This document shows positions 38,601 through 43,534 of a DNA stretch of 50,000 bases, piece after piece. The first letter of the stretch is position 1; the number at the start of each line of letters is the position of its first letter. The stretch lies in the NCBI GenBank assembly GCA_030141605.1, contig JAQGDQ010000565.1, forward strand, positions 1 through 50,000, read 5' to 3'. The DNA comes from Tubiluchus corallicola (Eukaryota > Priapulida > Priapulimorpha > Priapulimorphida > Tubiluchidae). Below the pieces are notes generated by a model. That model was given only the letters and a program-made list of their open reading frames with translations. It did not search any database and had not been told where the DNA came from. The position numbers were made by a program, and so were the translations under genes.

Positions 38601-41357
38601 CAGAAAATGTTTTTCATTTTCCTCGTCAGATGTAGATTAGCTCCGAGGGCTGAACTTTTGTAAAATTTAAAGGAAGACCGGGCGATTGTTTAGACGCAAT
38701 CTCATGTTAATTTACTCTCCAAAATATTCATTTCTTGCTTATGAAATTTAGCCATTGTTCCTTATATTTGAATAATTAGAAAGTTTAGAAGATTAACGGC
38801 AACCGTACACAACTATTGCTCACGTCAGAAACTAACCACGGTTTGTGCAATGGCAGGCATCGTCCCTTGCACGTCAAGCACATTTGCATAGGTGTTACAG
38901 TACTGCTTAAACGCGTGATGTCACGAAAAATGGGCTCTACATCAAATGACGTCAGAAACTAACACTGCAGTTCATGATCATGGTTATCGCGGTACCGCCT
39001 TCTATTTGTCGGCCACGCGCTTGTGACAAAAAGGCGCCGCTGCCAATCTTAGTAGATTCATTGAGCCGCGCATAGCTTTAAAAGTTTAACAAAATTTGTG
39101 TATCTGAGGTAATTATTATTTAGTCTAAGCTTTGATTTAAAAAAAGCTTTTGTAATTTTTAATATTTTAGAGCATTCTTTATTCTGAACTCTGTTTACAC
39201 AATCATCCGGTTTTCCTTTAACTTACAGTATGCAATAGCATATGCATGCTTGCAAAGCAAAACCGTCCACGAGTCAGCTTAGTTAAAACTACATTATGAT
39301 GCTTCGTAGTAGAAAGCACTATAAACTTGGTCAAATGTCAATTTGTGTTTTTTAGAAAAACAAACGCTAAATATGTTGGACTTTTTTATTTTAGCTTCAA
39401 ATTATCAAGAAAACGTTAAATATATACCAAAAATTTAATTTTATAACCCTGAACCCACTTTTCTGTCTAGAAACTAGTAATGCAATTTTAAAAAAACTTG
39501 TATTTTCAAACTTCGATATTAACTCGTGGAAGCAGTCATTTTGCTTCGAGTTTTTTCTGTTTCCAAGCCCAGATCTTCGTCAGGAAGAGCCATCTATTGG
39601 ATTTAAGCATGACATCAATGTGTTCTTGCAAAGTCCGTAGCAACCAACATTTGTACGGTTGCTAAGTGTTTTGCAGAAACGCAACAAAAAACAATGGCTA
39701 ACTTTAACAGTGATTTTCTCACGATTATGTATTTCAGTGTGCAGCCTGTACCTCAACTTCAATGTGGATTATCTCAGCTTAGAAATAACATAGAGCGATG
39801 AACTTGGTATCAAAATGATCCTCATTAAATGGAGATTCATGATATGTGAATAACTAGAAAAGCTTAATTGCCGACTTATGGACGATTTTGCTCTATGCAA
39901 GCACACTTATTATATTATAGTAAACTACACTCACATCTCGGTTTGCCGAACCTCGCTTTTATGGATGTCGGAAGAATCTGTCAAACTCTGGTCCACTCCA
40001 GCATACTATGGACAAAGTCCGTTGTTTTGCAAGCCGACCGCTAGTTGGCGGGGGGAGGTCACTTTGTTTACATCACTACATCAGTGTAGCTAAGCAGCGT
40101 GTAAGACGACATAAGTGTGTAGCTTGTTTGTAAGCATGTTTAAGTGGTAAGACATAAGTAAGACGACATAAAAATAATGAAAGATCAAATATGTGGAGTT
40201 ATTTGAGTCAATTGCTGACAGTTTTTATATACTCTTGCATAAGAGCGGCCCGTACTTAGACGTTTTTGAGACAATTAGGCGATTGATTCTACATTACCAT
40301 GAACCTAATACATGGTGCCTACTATATTAGCTTAGTAGCGATAAATTAATATGGACAATTGGCAAATACGGACAATTGGCAAACCGAAATATGAGTGTAT
40401 TTTATCTAATATCGCAACTGCAACTAATCATTTCCCGAAGTTTAACTTGAATCAATATTTTGACTTTTGCTCTCAGTATTAGAAGATTGATTGATGCTTG
40501 CTTATAGAACCATGGCAGAGCGACCGTTTTATCTCCATACACAGGCTTGAAGTAAATAAATGAACTCCCGATTATTGATTTTTTGTAAGCAAACTTGTGG
40601 AAAAGAAGCGAATGAATCGAGTCTGAATTCGAACTGGAGACCTACGGATTAGAAATTCTGAAAACACGATTTTCAAAATGTGGATTTAGATAAACTGTAT
40701 TGATATTAGGGGAGAGCGTTCTCAACTAGAATCCGAATGTCAACTAGAAACCTCAACTAGAACCAAGTATCGAACTGAATTTCAGTATTTCATATCTGAA
40801 TCGAATTCGGATTGAATTTGAAAGATTTTCGAACAAGTTTTCGAATCACTAGTAAAAAGTAGTCTTACAAAGATTTTGCATATTGCTCGATTTTTTCTGC
40901 AGTGAAACTGCTATTAGTTTGTTAAAGATTTTGCACAGAAATTGCAGCTAAATTACGCTAATTGCACGATGTTTTAAACATTTTAATGATAAAGAATGTA
41001 TGTGGCCAAAGTGCTGAATTATTTAAATTTACGATTTTAGGATCGAATCGAATTCAAATTGGAAAAAACTCATTCGAATAGAAATCAAACATTCGATACT
41101 CACCGCTAATTGATACTAGGTTGCATCACCATCCGTTTATTATTGTGTTATTTTCAGGTATCAGTGACACAGGCCCAGACGACATTGGTCCAGATGAAAT
41201 GAGCCGCGGCATGGACTATATTTATCACAATGTGGATGACAGCGCGGACAGAGGCATGGTTGACGGAGCAAAGACGAGTTTAAGAGCATCGGCCAACGAT
41301 GCACTAAGCGACTCGCTAGGCGCAGACCTTAGAAAAAGACCAAAAAAGGCTCGGTAA
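8030..41357 (+). CDS. EFCAB14: EFCAB14-like single-pass coiled-coil membrane protein, 12 coding exons
   Basis: Joined exons: 8030-8298, 13527-13675, 18918-19063, 25159-25257, 27567-27689, 30816-30962, 32843-32935, 34533-34670, 35234-35332, 36805-36930, 38425-38584, 41158-41357. All have AG acceptors and GT donors and compatible phases, giving about 582 residues. Seen: a basic cytosolic-type N-terminus with a KKRKEL motif, an SSSHELLRT block, a TM segment at about residues 97-121, then heptad-like coiled coil with about ten N-x-S/T sequons (NIT, NQS, NRS, NAS, NDT, NTT and others), which suits a type II topology with a luminal or extracellular C-terminal part. Established knowledge: vertebrate EFCAB14 (about 495 residues) starts with a near-identical KKRKEL motif, has the same TM position, and shares the N-I-T sequon and the S-A-A-D-L block. 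Its molecular function is poorly known. Odd: the C-terminus lacks a canonical EF-hand. Several introns are 2 to 6 kb and repeat-filled. Inference: orthologue of EFCAB14, most secure in exons 1 to 5. Confidence 0.82.
8556..9168. mobile_element. MITE-like family D, copy 1
   Basis: Shares a 600-bp non-coding sequence with 37060-37691 and 39245-39906. The left end GTGTGATTGCAAACCAAAAC and the right AATTGCCGACTTATGGACG are the family ends, but the far right terminus is replaced by a minisatellite at 9169. Confidence 0.65.
9169..9495. repeat. 121-122-bp tandem repeat, 2.7 units
   Basis: GGGTTTTTGTTGATG starts at 9169, 9291 and 9412. Each unit holds a TGTGTGTCTGTGTG stretch. Confidence 0.88.
9763..9985. 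repeat. Tandem duplication of about 135 bp
   Basis: TTTTTGTCTATCTG..GGTAAAGA, CCATGTCCTTTAA and CATTACTTCCTCAAAGCAAA occur at 9763-9850 and again at 9900-9980. Confidence 0.75.
10227..10490. repeat. 44-bp tandem repeat, six units
   Basis: TCTGACTTTCTACTGATTTC followed by TTGAAGACCTTGGCGAC(C/T)TCATAC, at 10227, 10271 and every 44 bases. Units are nearly identical, so the array is recent. Confidence 0.95.
11160..11400. mobile_element. Remnant related to the 28295-28444 element
   Basis: GCGTTCAGACTAGAG near 11164 followed by GAGTT/AACTC-rich sequence like the interior of 28295-28444. It includes a (CT)9-type run near 11202. The right end is not clear. Confidence 0.4.
11597..12115. mobile_element. 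MITE family B, copy 1
   Basis: Terminal inverted repeats AAGGAAAACCGGACGATTGT and ACAATCGTCCAGTTTTCCTT, flanked by TA on both sides. 519 bp, non-coding. TA target and short length suit a non-autonomous Tc1/mariner-type element, though the superfamily is inferred. Confidence 0.75.
12205..12490. repeat. 60-65-bp tandem repeat, about five units
   Basis: GATTTCTGTTATTGACTCAT, GCATATGCATACCTAATGG and GGTTTTGGTTATAA blocks repeat. Between two family B MITEs in intron 1. Confidence 0.9.
12703..13244. mobile_element. MITE family B, copy 2
   Basis: 542 bp, same orientation and sequence family as 11597-12115 (AAGGAAGACTGGACGATTGT at the left, AATCATCCGGTTTTCCTT at the right), TA on both sides. Lies in intron 1 about 280 bases before exon 2. 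Confidence 0.75.
13527..13675 (+). CDS. EFCAB14: EFCAB14-like exon 2 (transmembrane segment)
   Basis: Acceptor TTCCTCCACAG, donor GTAACG, phase 2 in and phase 1 out. It encodes a short Cys-containing lead (RFCSMC), a hydrophobic segment MPLFVFVLVAACIVCSATLI, and the start of the coiled coil (LKSELDQLRADVEK). The Cys-rich lead, the AAC core and the following charged helix match vertebrate EFCAB14 in order and spacing. Confidence 0.85.
13890..13985. repeat. Short tandem repeat of about 35 bp, three units
   Basis: TGTGTCATTTTTACCGTGCG followed by ATTTTTTGC is repeated. Confidence 0.75.
14530..14910. repeat. 64-67-bp tandem repeat with TA/CT microsatellite insert
   Basis: CAGTCGTTTTAGCTA..CACCACAAACACTTGCTGTG recurs at about 14532, 14638, 14702, 14768, 14831 and 14897 (partial). 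The first interval carries a (CT)n(TA)n expansion at 14582-14632. Confidence 0.88.
14907..15165. repeat. 73-74-bp tandem repeat, about 3.5 units
   Basis: AACTAAAAGTTGAGCAACTA, GAAGTTG(C/T)AAAATCTGTAAAT and GTGTGCAGATATATGC blocks repeat directly after the previous array. Confidence 0.9.
15422..15999. mobile_element. MITE family C, copy 1
   Basis: TA, AAGGAAAACCAGACCC at the left, CTGTTTTCCTT and TA at the right. 578 bp with an interior different from family B. Copies at 26792-27065, 34691-35100 and 44690-45172. Confidence 0.7.
16000..17892. other. EFCAB14: Intron 2 sequence apart from the hAT MITE
   Basis: AT-rich, no exon or known element recognised outside 16386-16797. Confidence 0.55.
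16386..16797. mobile_element. Non-autonomous hAT-like MITE, copy 1
   Basis: It starts TAGGGGCGAGCATTC and ends GATGCTCACCCTTA as imperfect inverted repeats, with many internal AATCGAATTCG-type motifs. Flanking 8-mers are CTGTTAAT (16378-16385) and CTGTTCAT (16798-16805), 7 of 8 identical, as expected for an older hAT insertion. Confidence 0.78.
17893..18806. repeat. EFCAB14: Dispersed repeat family A, copy 1 with internal 244-bp tandem duplication
   Basis: Matches 33710-34397 over most of its length (CATAACTAAATGATT, TCAGGAGAAT, TACTTGCGTGATCGTACAC and other blocks). The part starting ATTTAGCTGATTTCACACAA is present twice, at 18291 and 18535, almost identical. It ends about 110 bases before exon 3. 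Confidence 0.75.
18918..19063 (+). CDS. EFCAB14: EFCAB14-like exon 3 (coiled coil)
   Basis: Phase 1 in, phase 0 out, acceptor TTTTCGTAG and donor GTAGTG. It encodes an acidic/lysine-rich helix followed by IQSGPSGLESIGANITQLSAQ-type sequence. The SG..GL....NIT order matches vertebrate EFCAB14, including the glycosylation sequon. Confidence 0.82.
19064..19959. other. EFCAB14: Intron 3, first part
   Basis: No gene, RNA or element recognised. Low complexity is limited to short A/T runs. Confidence 0.55.
19960..20100. repeat. Relative of the 31660-31810 sequence with a single 64-bp-like unit
   Basis: CATTTTGCTTGGAGATACAG, then GTACCGAACAATTTATTAT and TTCGAAATTTTGTGTGGGAG parallel the sequence preceding and starting the 64-bp array at 31660-31810. 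Confidence 0.6.
20118..20215 (+). pseudogene. Tc1/mariner transposase C-terminal fragment
   Basis: One frame reads GNSPDLNPVKHIGAILKDRV. SPDLNPIE..W.ILK.RV is the hallmark around the last catalytic residue of Tc1-type transposases. The glutamate after NP is replaced by K here and only this short piece is recognisable, so it is inactive. Confidence 0.7.
20234..20353 (+). rRNA. 5S rRNA gene copy (complete length, possibly a pseudogene or 5S-derived element head)
   Basis: A 120-nt match to the animal 5S rRNA consensus, from GACTACGGCC to TGCTGTAGGCTT, with the internal control region intact (AAGTTAAGCAACTTGG; TTAGTACTTGGATGGGTGAC). The two ends pair as helix I with one mismatch. No T-run terminator follows directly; the first TTTT is at 20905. 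It lies alone, next to a Tc1 fragment, inside intron 3 of the EFCAB14-like gene on the same strand, which suggests a dispersed copy rather than a tandem 5S array. Confidence 0.85.
20354..20930 (+). mobile_element. GC-rich body following the 5S copy, candidate 5S-derived SINE-like unit
   Basis: GC-rich compared with its AT-rich surroundings, free of TTTT until 20905, and ended by TTTT and AATAAA-like sequence near 20905-20925. It continues the 5S copy without a break. Known 5S-headed SINEs (the SINE3 type) have this head-body-tail plan, but the body here is longer than usual. No target-site duplication was found by eye. A minus-strand frame of 116 codons across it matches nothing recognised. 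Confidence 0.4.
20931..22214. other. EFCAB14: Intron 3, middle part
   Basis: Only a short GTAAAAGTGGGCCAAC-type duplication near 21125-21165. The minus frame of 138 codons (21632-22048) has no recognised motif and is not called. Confidence 0.5.
22215..22305 (-). mobile_element. tRNA-derived SINE head (fragment)
   Basis: On the minus strand AAGTGATTTAGACATCAGAC (A-box region) and GAGTTCGATTC (B-box) are spaced as in a tRNA-derived SINE. The acceptor stem does not pair, so it is not a tRNA gene. Confidence 0.5.
22600..22860 (+). pseudogene. Non-LTR retrotransposon reverse transcriptase fragment
   Basis: The frame from 22619 reads GFPQGSVLGPLLF, a variant of the GVPQGSVLGPLLF motif of LINE reverse transcriptases. 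The frame is broken before and after it. It probably belongs to the same LINE copy as 23520-24150, with part of the element lost or diverged between them. Confidence 0.7.
23033..23511. mobile_element. Non-autonomous hAT transposon with perfect 8-bp target duplication
   Basis: Ends CAGTGGTTCCCAAA and TTTGGGAACCACTG are inverted repeats. The flanking 8-mers CAATAGAA (23025-23032 and 23512-23519) are identical. A subterminal hairpin near 23250-23275 and a second at 23278-23303 resemble hAT internal palindromes. It sits between the two LINE pieces, so it inserted after the LINE. Confidence 0.88.
23520..24160 (+). pseudogene. LINE ORF2 C-terminal fragment (frameshifted)
   Basis: Frames around 23680-24120 contain LTTLYNCLVLPYLTY, then LLRIICNLRKREH, ILTVDDLIHMNTA, YATRMNEFVV, then FKKKYRAKILN. 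This order is typical of the C-terminal region of CR1/Jockey-type LINEs. Frameshifts and stops (for example near 23756 and 24060) make it inactive. A hAT element at 23033-23511 interrupts the LINE upstream of this piece. Confidence 0.72.
24590..25080. repeat. EFCAB14: Dispersed repeat family G, partly duplicated copy
   Basis: Two successive versions of the family G core (CCAGTGTACACCACTGGTTC at about 24657 and CCAGTGTGCACCACTTATTC at about 24824). Lies just before exon 4. Confidence 0.6.
25159..25257 (+). CDS. EFCAB14: EFCAB14-like exon 4 (coiled coil)
   Basis: Phase 0 to 0, 33 codons, acceptor TTTTATTGCAG, donor GTAATT. The central S-A-A-A-D-L-V-K-L-P stretch matches the S-A-A-D-L-I-S-L-P block of vertebrate EFCAB14. 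It carries one sequon (NQS). Confidence 0.82.
25866..26399. mobile_element. MITE family B, copy 3 (opposite orientation)
   Basis: 534 bp between TA dinucleotides, ends AAGGAAAACCGGACGATCGT and CAATCGTCCGGTTTTCCTT. The interior is reversed relative to copies 1 and 2. In intron 4. Confidence 0.75.
26792..27065. mobile_element. MITE family C, copy 2 (left part only)
   Basis: Starts GGCAAAACCGGACCCAATTT and follows family C to the TGCTGTACCTCTC region, then gives way to a 73-bp tandem repeat. In intron 4. Confidence 0.6.
27066..27275. repeat. EFCAB14: 73-74-bp tandem repeat, three units
   Basis: ATCATTTATTTGTGCATTTA, CAGGTTCTTGGTGGTTCAG and GATTAATTA blocks at 27066, 27140 and 27213. In intron 4. 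Confidence 0.88.
27567..27689 (+). CDS. EFCAB14: EFCAB14-like exon 5 (coiled coil)
   Basis: Phase 0 to 0, 41 codons, acceptor TTGCAG, strong donor GTAAGG. It starts SMAKIGSESE and ends SKDVEDLQ, a lysine/glutamate-rich helix consistent with continued coiled coil. The last 21 bases plus the donor are repeated four more times downstream in the intron. Confidence 0.78.
27669..28290 (+). repeat. EFCAB14: 121-bp tandem repeat made of the exon-5 end, its splice donor and intron
   Basis: AAAGAT(G/A)TTGAAGATTTACAG followed by GTAAGG occurs at 27669 (in the real exon) and again at 27790, 27911, 28032 and 28153, exactly 121 bp apart each time. Donor GTs fall at 27690, 27811, 27932, 28053 and 28174. 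Reading past the first donor meets TGA at once, so only the first should give a full protein. Confidence 0.92.
28295..28444. mobile_element. 150-bp element with exact 15-bp inverted ends
   Basis: GCATGTTCAGACTAG at 28295-28309 and its exact reverse complement at 28430-28444. A related single end (GCGTTCAGACTAGAGAG) starts near 11164. No clear target duplication. Family not recognised. Confidence 0.6.
28445..29644. other. EFCAB14: Intron 5 sequence without recognised features
   Basis: AT-rich. A B-box-like GGTTCGACTC on the minus strand near 28850 is too weak to call. Confidence 0.5.
29645..30190 (+). repeat. LINE-like 3' end with 93-bp tandem repeat and (TGAT)n tail
   Basis: Three 93-bp units start at 29731, 29824 and 29917 (TCTCCTCTTTTCCTTCTTCC). 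The block ends in AAATAAATTGATTGATTGAT near 30167, a tail style known from LINE 3' ends. A 165-codon hydrophobic frame (29651-30148) runs through it because the unit is a multiple of three. It is probably not a gene. Confidence 0.5.
30195..30790. repeat. Two diverged direct copies of a 180-bp repeat
   Basis: 30200-30380 and 30595-30785 share GTGCTAAAAC, CTGTTCAAT and TGGTTGTAATCT..GATTAATTCGATTAATC blocks. The first ends TTGCCCATCACTAG, which resembles a hAT terminus, so this may be one element end present twice. Just before exon 6. Confidence 0.5.
30816..30962 (+). CDS. EFCAB14: EFCAB14-like exon 6
   Basis: Phase 0 to 0, 49 codons, acceptor TGTTTTCAG, donor GTAACT. It contains a serine/proline-rich linker (SLQSSSPSSLPAAS) between helical stretches and one sequon (NRS). 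Its last bases and donor seed a 31-bp array that fills the start of the next intron. Confidence 0.72.
30942..31340 (+). repeat. EFCAB14: 31-bp tandem repeat made of the exon-6 end and its splice donor
   Basis: The exon-6 end TTGTCTAGTTTTGTGCAAAAG plus donor region is repeated about 12 more times as TTGTCTAGTTTTGTACAAAA followed by GGTATCTACAG, with GT at 30963, 30994, 31025 and every 31 bases after. Extending the exon reaches an in-frame TAG within the next unit. Confidence 0.92.
31745..32395. repeat. 64-bp GC-rich tandem repeat, about 10 units
   Basis: Units begin CCCTCAAAATTTGGTATGG at 31749, 31813, 31877, 31943, 32007 and on (64 bp, one step 66). The sequence before it (31660-31745) matches 19965-20045, where only one unit-like segment follows, so the array expanded inside a dispersed repeat. 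Long open frames on both strands are a by-product. Confidence 0.88.
32467..32722 (+). mobile_element. tRNA-derived SINE
   Basis: The head at about 32469-32545 has an A-box-like TATAGTCTAGTGGTAA and a B-box-like GAGTTCGATAC about 35 bases apart, as in a tRNA. The body contains CTGCCTGGCACGTAGTGTTT and a G-run. The tail is AAATAAAGGTTATCATTATA. In intron 6, just before exon 7. Confidence 0.65.
32843..32935 (+). CDS. EFCAB14: EFCAB14-like exon 7
   Basis: Phase 0 to 0, 31 codons, pyrimidine-rich acceptor TTCTTTTTTGTAG, donor GTATTT. It encodes QVTRIDGQISGMNASLQAT and more, with hydrophobic residues at heptad-like spacing and one sequon (NAS). No close family match was recalled for this exon. It is supported by phase, splice sites and composition. 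Confidence 0.7.
33283..33556. repeat. Pentanucleotide array (AATGC, AATCC, GATCC, AACCC)
   Basis: About 270 bases of 5-bp units that change type in blocks, so every unit type shares the ATC/ATG spacing. In intron 7. Confidence 0.95.
33710..34397. repeat. EFCAB14: Dispersed repeat family A, copy 2
   Basis: Diverged single copy of the 17893-18806 sequence in the same orientation, with small indels. Ends at AGAAGGAGTTAAAG about 135 bases before exon 8. Confidence 0.72.
34533..34670 (+). CDS. EFCAB14: EFCAB14-like exon 8
   Basis: Phase 0 to 0, 46 codons, donor GTAAGT. The acceptor (GACATAG) has a short pyrimidine tract. It encodes VALNRVRNDTLDLRSKLDNL, a glycine turn, then a helix ending ATELLQNL. 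One sequon (NDT). Confidence 0.7.
34691..35100. mobile_element. MITE family C, copy 3 (right end lost)
   Basis: Starts AAGCAAGACCAGACCAAATC just 20 bases after exon 8 and matches family C to about 35100. The right terminal repeat is not found before exon 9. Confidence 0.6.
35234..35332 (+). CDS. EFCAB14: EFCAB14-like exon 9
   Basis: Phase 0 to 0, 33 codons, acceptor TTTTAG, donor GTAGGT. A short T/S/G-rich linker is followed by a clear coiled-coil stretch (QLEMIKLQVNRLEKRFEE). Confidence 0.72.
35504..36455. mobile_element. Pogo/Tigger-like MITE family E, two adjacent copies
   Basis: Begins TACACTCATATCTGC. The block with GTATTAGACTCACG, the CATGCTTACATACAAGC block and the GCCCGCC..CTAGCGGTC block occurs twice (about 35504-35942 and 35943-36455). 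The second copy carries an extra AT-rich insert of about 145 bp near 36033-36178. In intron 9. Confidence 0.62.
36455..36670 (-). pseudogene. LINE reverse transcriptase fragment (minus strand)
   Basis: The minus frame reads LLWDWSDIALMAGSHNHLKE, then CERYSQSW, then ITFNPSKIRLLYAGK. This is the region around the YADD box and the following FNPSKT motif of LINE reverse transcriptases. The YADD box is altered to WSD, so it is inactive. A shorter relative of the AGSHNH part lies at about 32985-33020. Confidence 0.65.
36805..36930 (+). CDS. EFCAB14: EFCAB14-like exon 10
   Basis: Phase 0 to 0, 42 codons, acceptor TGCGTTTTCAG, donor GTACGG. It encodes a helix with sequon NTT followed by EDEISRTFYAFRDKYGLDVK. 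GC content and CpG are higher than in the flanking intron, as in the other exons of this gene. Confidence 0.72.
37060..37691. mobile_element. MITE-like family D, copy 2
   Basis: The left end GTGTGCTTGCAAACTAAAAC is the inverted counterpart of the right end (GCCGACTTATGG, then GATTTTG and TGCAATCACA). About 630 bp. Follows exon 10 by 130 bases. Confidence 0.7.
37692..38424. other. EFCAB14: Intron 10, second part
   Basis: AT-rich with an A-run region near 38025-38050. No element recognised. Confidence 0.5.
38425..38584 (+). CDS. EFCAB14: EFCAB14-like exon 11
   Basis: Phase 0 in, phase 1 out, acceptor TGCTTTTAG, donor GTAAGC at 38585. It encodes a long helix ending EVQEILHILDAII and then a glycosylation-rich tail (NDT, NGT, NET). 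A second donor, GTAACG at 38552, has the same phase and would remove 11 residues in frame. Confidence 0.74.
38552..38584 (+). other. EFCAB14: Optional in-frame segment of exon 11 (alternative splice donor)
   Basis: GTAACG at 38552 and GTAAGC at 38585 are both usable donors in the same phase. Using the first skips 33 bases, encoding GNGTNETVAAE with two N-glycosylation sequons, without changing the frame. Confidence 0.4.
38670..39218. mobile_element. MITE family B, copy 4
   Basis: 549 bp, TA on both sides, ends AAGGAAGACCGGGCGATTGT and AATCATCCGGTTTTCCTT. Starts 86 bases after the exon 11 donor. Confidence 0.75.
39245..39906. mobile_element. MITE-like family D, copy 3
   Basis: Same family: left CATGCTTGCAAAGCAAAACC, right GCCGACTTATGGACGATTTT followed by TGCAAGCACAC. 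Terminal inverted repeat of about 35 bp with mismatches. It lies 26 bases after MITE B copy 4. Confidence 0.7.
39926..40399. mobile_element. Pogo/Tigger-like MITE family E, complete copy (reverse orientation)
   Basis: 474 bp with ends TACACTCACATCTCGGTTTG and CAAACCGAAATATGAGTGTA as inverted repeats, each including the TA target. This is the most complete copy in the window and defines the family ends. Confidence 0.72.
40707..41108. mobile_element. Non-autonomous hAT-like MITE, copy 2
   Basis: Same family as 16386-16797: starts TAGGGGAGAGCGTTC, ends GATACTCACCGCTA. Flanking 8-mers are ATTGATAT (40699-40706) and ATTGATAC (41109-41116), 7 of 8 identical. It ends only 49 bases before the acceptor of exon 12. 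Confidence 0.78.
41158..41357 (+). CDS. EFCAB14: EFCAB14-like exon 12 (C-terminus and stop)
   Basis: Acceptor TTATTTTCAG; phase 1 in gives a 65-residue open frame to TAA at 41355. It is acidic (SDTGPDDIGPDEMSRG; NVDDSADRGMVDG) and ends with a basic RKRPKKAR. The DDSADRGMVDG stretch faintly recalls an EF-hand loop but lacks the usual residues at positions 6 and 12. No EF-hand pair like that of vertebrate EFCAB14 is visible here or in the 3' flank. Confidence 0.7.
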
Positions 41358-41485
41358 TATCCGTAGCCGAATAACACAATTTAGTCAAATTATCACCGAA
41401 TGTATATATATATATACCTTCTGTCTTGGTCTCTTAATTTATGATTACGGCTTTATCAATTTTGCAATTGTGTCAATCATTTCTC

Positions 41486-42062
41486 GATGGAAAATTAATG
41501 CAGTGGACGATGTCCAGTTCAACACGTGAAGAAACAGTGATTCCATTCCGATGCATCGAAATGTTTTCCTCGCTCTTCTGGTGTTATGGAGTAGCCATGC
41601 CTGGACAGGCAGTAACAGTGTGGATGGAAAATTAATGCAGTGGACGACGTCCAGTTCAACACGTGAAGAAATAGTGATTCCATTCCGATGCATTGAAATG
41701 TTTACCTCGTTCTTGTGGTGTTATGGAGTAGCCATGCCTGGACAGGCAGCAATAGTGTGGATGGAAAATTATTGCAGTGGACGACGTCCAGTTCAACGTG
41801 AAGAAATGGTGATTCCATTCCGTTGCATCGAAGTGTTTTCCTCGTTCTTGTGGTGTTATGGAGTAGCCTTGCCTGGACAGGCAGCAACAGTGTGGATGGA
41901 AAATTATTGCAGTGGACGACGTCCAGTTCAACATGAAGAAATAATGATTCCATTCCGATGCGTCATACTGTTTACCTCGCGCTTGTGGTGTTATCGAGCA
42001 ACTATGCCTGGACGTGCAGCAACAGTGTGCTGTTATGGAGCAACTATGCCTGGACGTGTGCT
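41486..42062. repeat. EFCAB14: 137-bp tandem repeat, about four units, in the 3' UTR or flank
   Basis: GATGGAAAATTA(A/T)TGCAGTGG starts at 41486, 41623, 41760 and 41895 (137, 137, 135 bp). A shorter partial repeat (GAGCAACTATGCCTGGACGTG) ends the array. It begins about 130 bases after the stop codon. Confidence 0.93.
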
Positions 42063-42087
42063 GTGTGCAAAAGTGTTTCATACAATA

Positions 42088-42093
42088 ATTAAA
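42088..42093 (+). terminator. EFCAB14: Candidate polyadenylation signal ATTAAA
   Basis: The first common variant signal seen by eye after the stop at 41357 and after the 137-bp array. A canonical AATAAA occurs only much further on, at 43796. Use of either is not shown. Confidence 0.25.
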
Positions 42094-42496
42094 ATCATCC
42101 AAACACAATTAATTATATTTATCCGTCAGTGAGATTGTGATGATTATTTTCCAAGCCATTGTCGTCGTCGTCGTCATCGTCGTCATCGTTGCGCGTATGT
42201 AAAATCGTGTTACGTATTTACGTATGTGAAACTTTCGAGTATGTTTTTTATAATATCATTACAATGATTGAGCGTTATGTTTAACAGTTATTATATGCTT
42301 ATAATACATTTGCGAATCATGATTTTTTATGTAAAATTTTTTGCCTACTATGATGTTATAATTGTTAAGAACATCCGTACGCGGTAACAGGGTTGCCGTA
42401 CGATACTGATTTGCCGTACCGGAGGCTAAAAATTATTATTATTGCACCCAAATTAGCGTATTTTTCGCCTAATTGTTCAAAACTCAAAATTGTTAT

Positions 42497-42856
42497 TACA
42501 CTCGTATATCGGTTTGCCGAACAAAAGCGGGCAGACGTTGGTTCGAATTTGCCGATTGTCCATATTTCCGGATACTAAGCTAATCCAGTAGGCACCGTGT
42601 ATTAGACTCACGGTAACGTAGAATCAATCGCCTAATTGTCTCAAAAACGTCTAGTACGGACCACTCCCGACATACAAGCTATACGCGTGTTGTTACACGC
42701 TGCTTGGTTGCACTGATGTAATGATGTAAACAAATTGACGGCCCGCCAACTAGCGGTCAGCTTGCAGAACAGTGTGCAGGACTTTTAACGGTCCAGATTT
42801 TGTTCAATTTTTCCAATATCCATGAAAGTGAGGTCCGACAATCCGAGATACGAGTG
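42497..42856. mobile_element. Pogo/Tigger-like MITE family E, shortened copy
   Basis: Left end TACACTCGTATATCGGTTTG, right end AATCCGAGATACGAGTG, with an internal deletion compared with 39926-40399. In the 3' flank of the EFCAB14-like gene. Confidence 0.68.
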
Positions 42857-43257
42857 CTTCCGACTGCAACGAAATCTATTTTTTGTCACTTCCCAGTCCG
42901 CTGAATGTTTTTAGCGCAAAATTTTTCCAAACCTGGTTTCTCTTTTCCATATTTGTTGATTATCGTGCGGTATGCAGCCTCAAATTGTTGTACGTTCCTA
43001 TAATTATCCTATAAACGGTAACACTGCATCCGTGGCACGTGCTGCTACCTACTAGTGGAAACATGAAACAGCAGTCAAGCTAAAATATCCAACTGTTTAA
43101 GCATGAACTTGACTAAATTCTGTCTGCTGTGGTAAAGCATGTTTCTAGCATGTTCGAAAACTTGGAAGAAATTACGGTATGTTTTTCAGATCAGATCGAT
43201 AAGTTGTGCTAAACTGAACAATTGTTGTAGTTCATTCTGTTTATCTTTGGTTTCTTA

Positions 43258-43507
43258 AAGGAAAACCGGATGATTGTATAAACACGAGTTCAGAATAAAG
43301 AATGCTCTAAAATATTGAAAACTACAATAGCTTATTTTAAATCAAAGCTTAGATTAAATAATAATTACCTCGGATACTCAAATTTTGTTAAACTTTCAAA
43401 GCTACGCGCGGCTCAGTGAATCTACTAAGATTGGCAATGGCGCCTTTTTGTCACATTCGCGTGGTTGACAAATAGAAGGCGGTACCGTGATAAGCATGAT
43501 AATCACG
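43258..43507. mobile_element. MITE family B, copy 5 (truncated, opposite orientation)
   Basis: Begins TA then AAGGAAAACCGGATGATTGT and follows the copy 3 sequence to about 43507, where it stops short of the other end. Confidence 0.65.
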
Positions 43508-43534
43508 TTTTATCTCTATGTTTGAAAATATATA

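Noticed and set aside
40605-40690. tRNA-like segment on the minus strand (B-box-like CAGTTCGAATTC)
   Set aside because: No A-box arm or paired acceptor stem; at most a decayed scrap.
41551-42132. 193-codon plus frame and 150-codon minus frame
   Set aside because: They run through the 137-bp tandem array just after the stop codon of the EFCAB14-like gene. No family resemblance.
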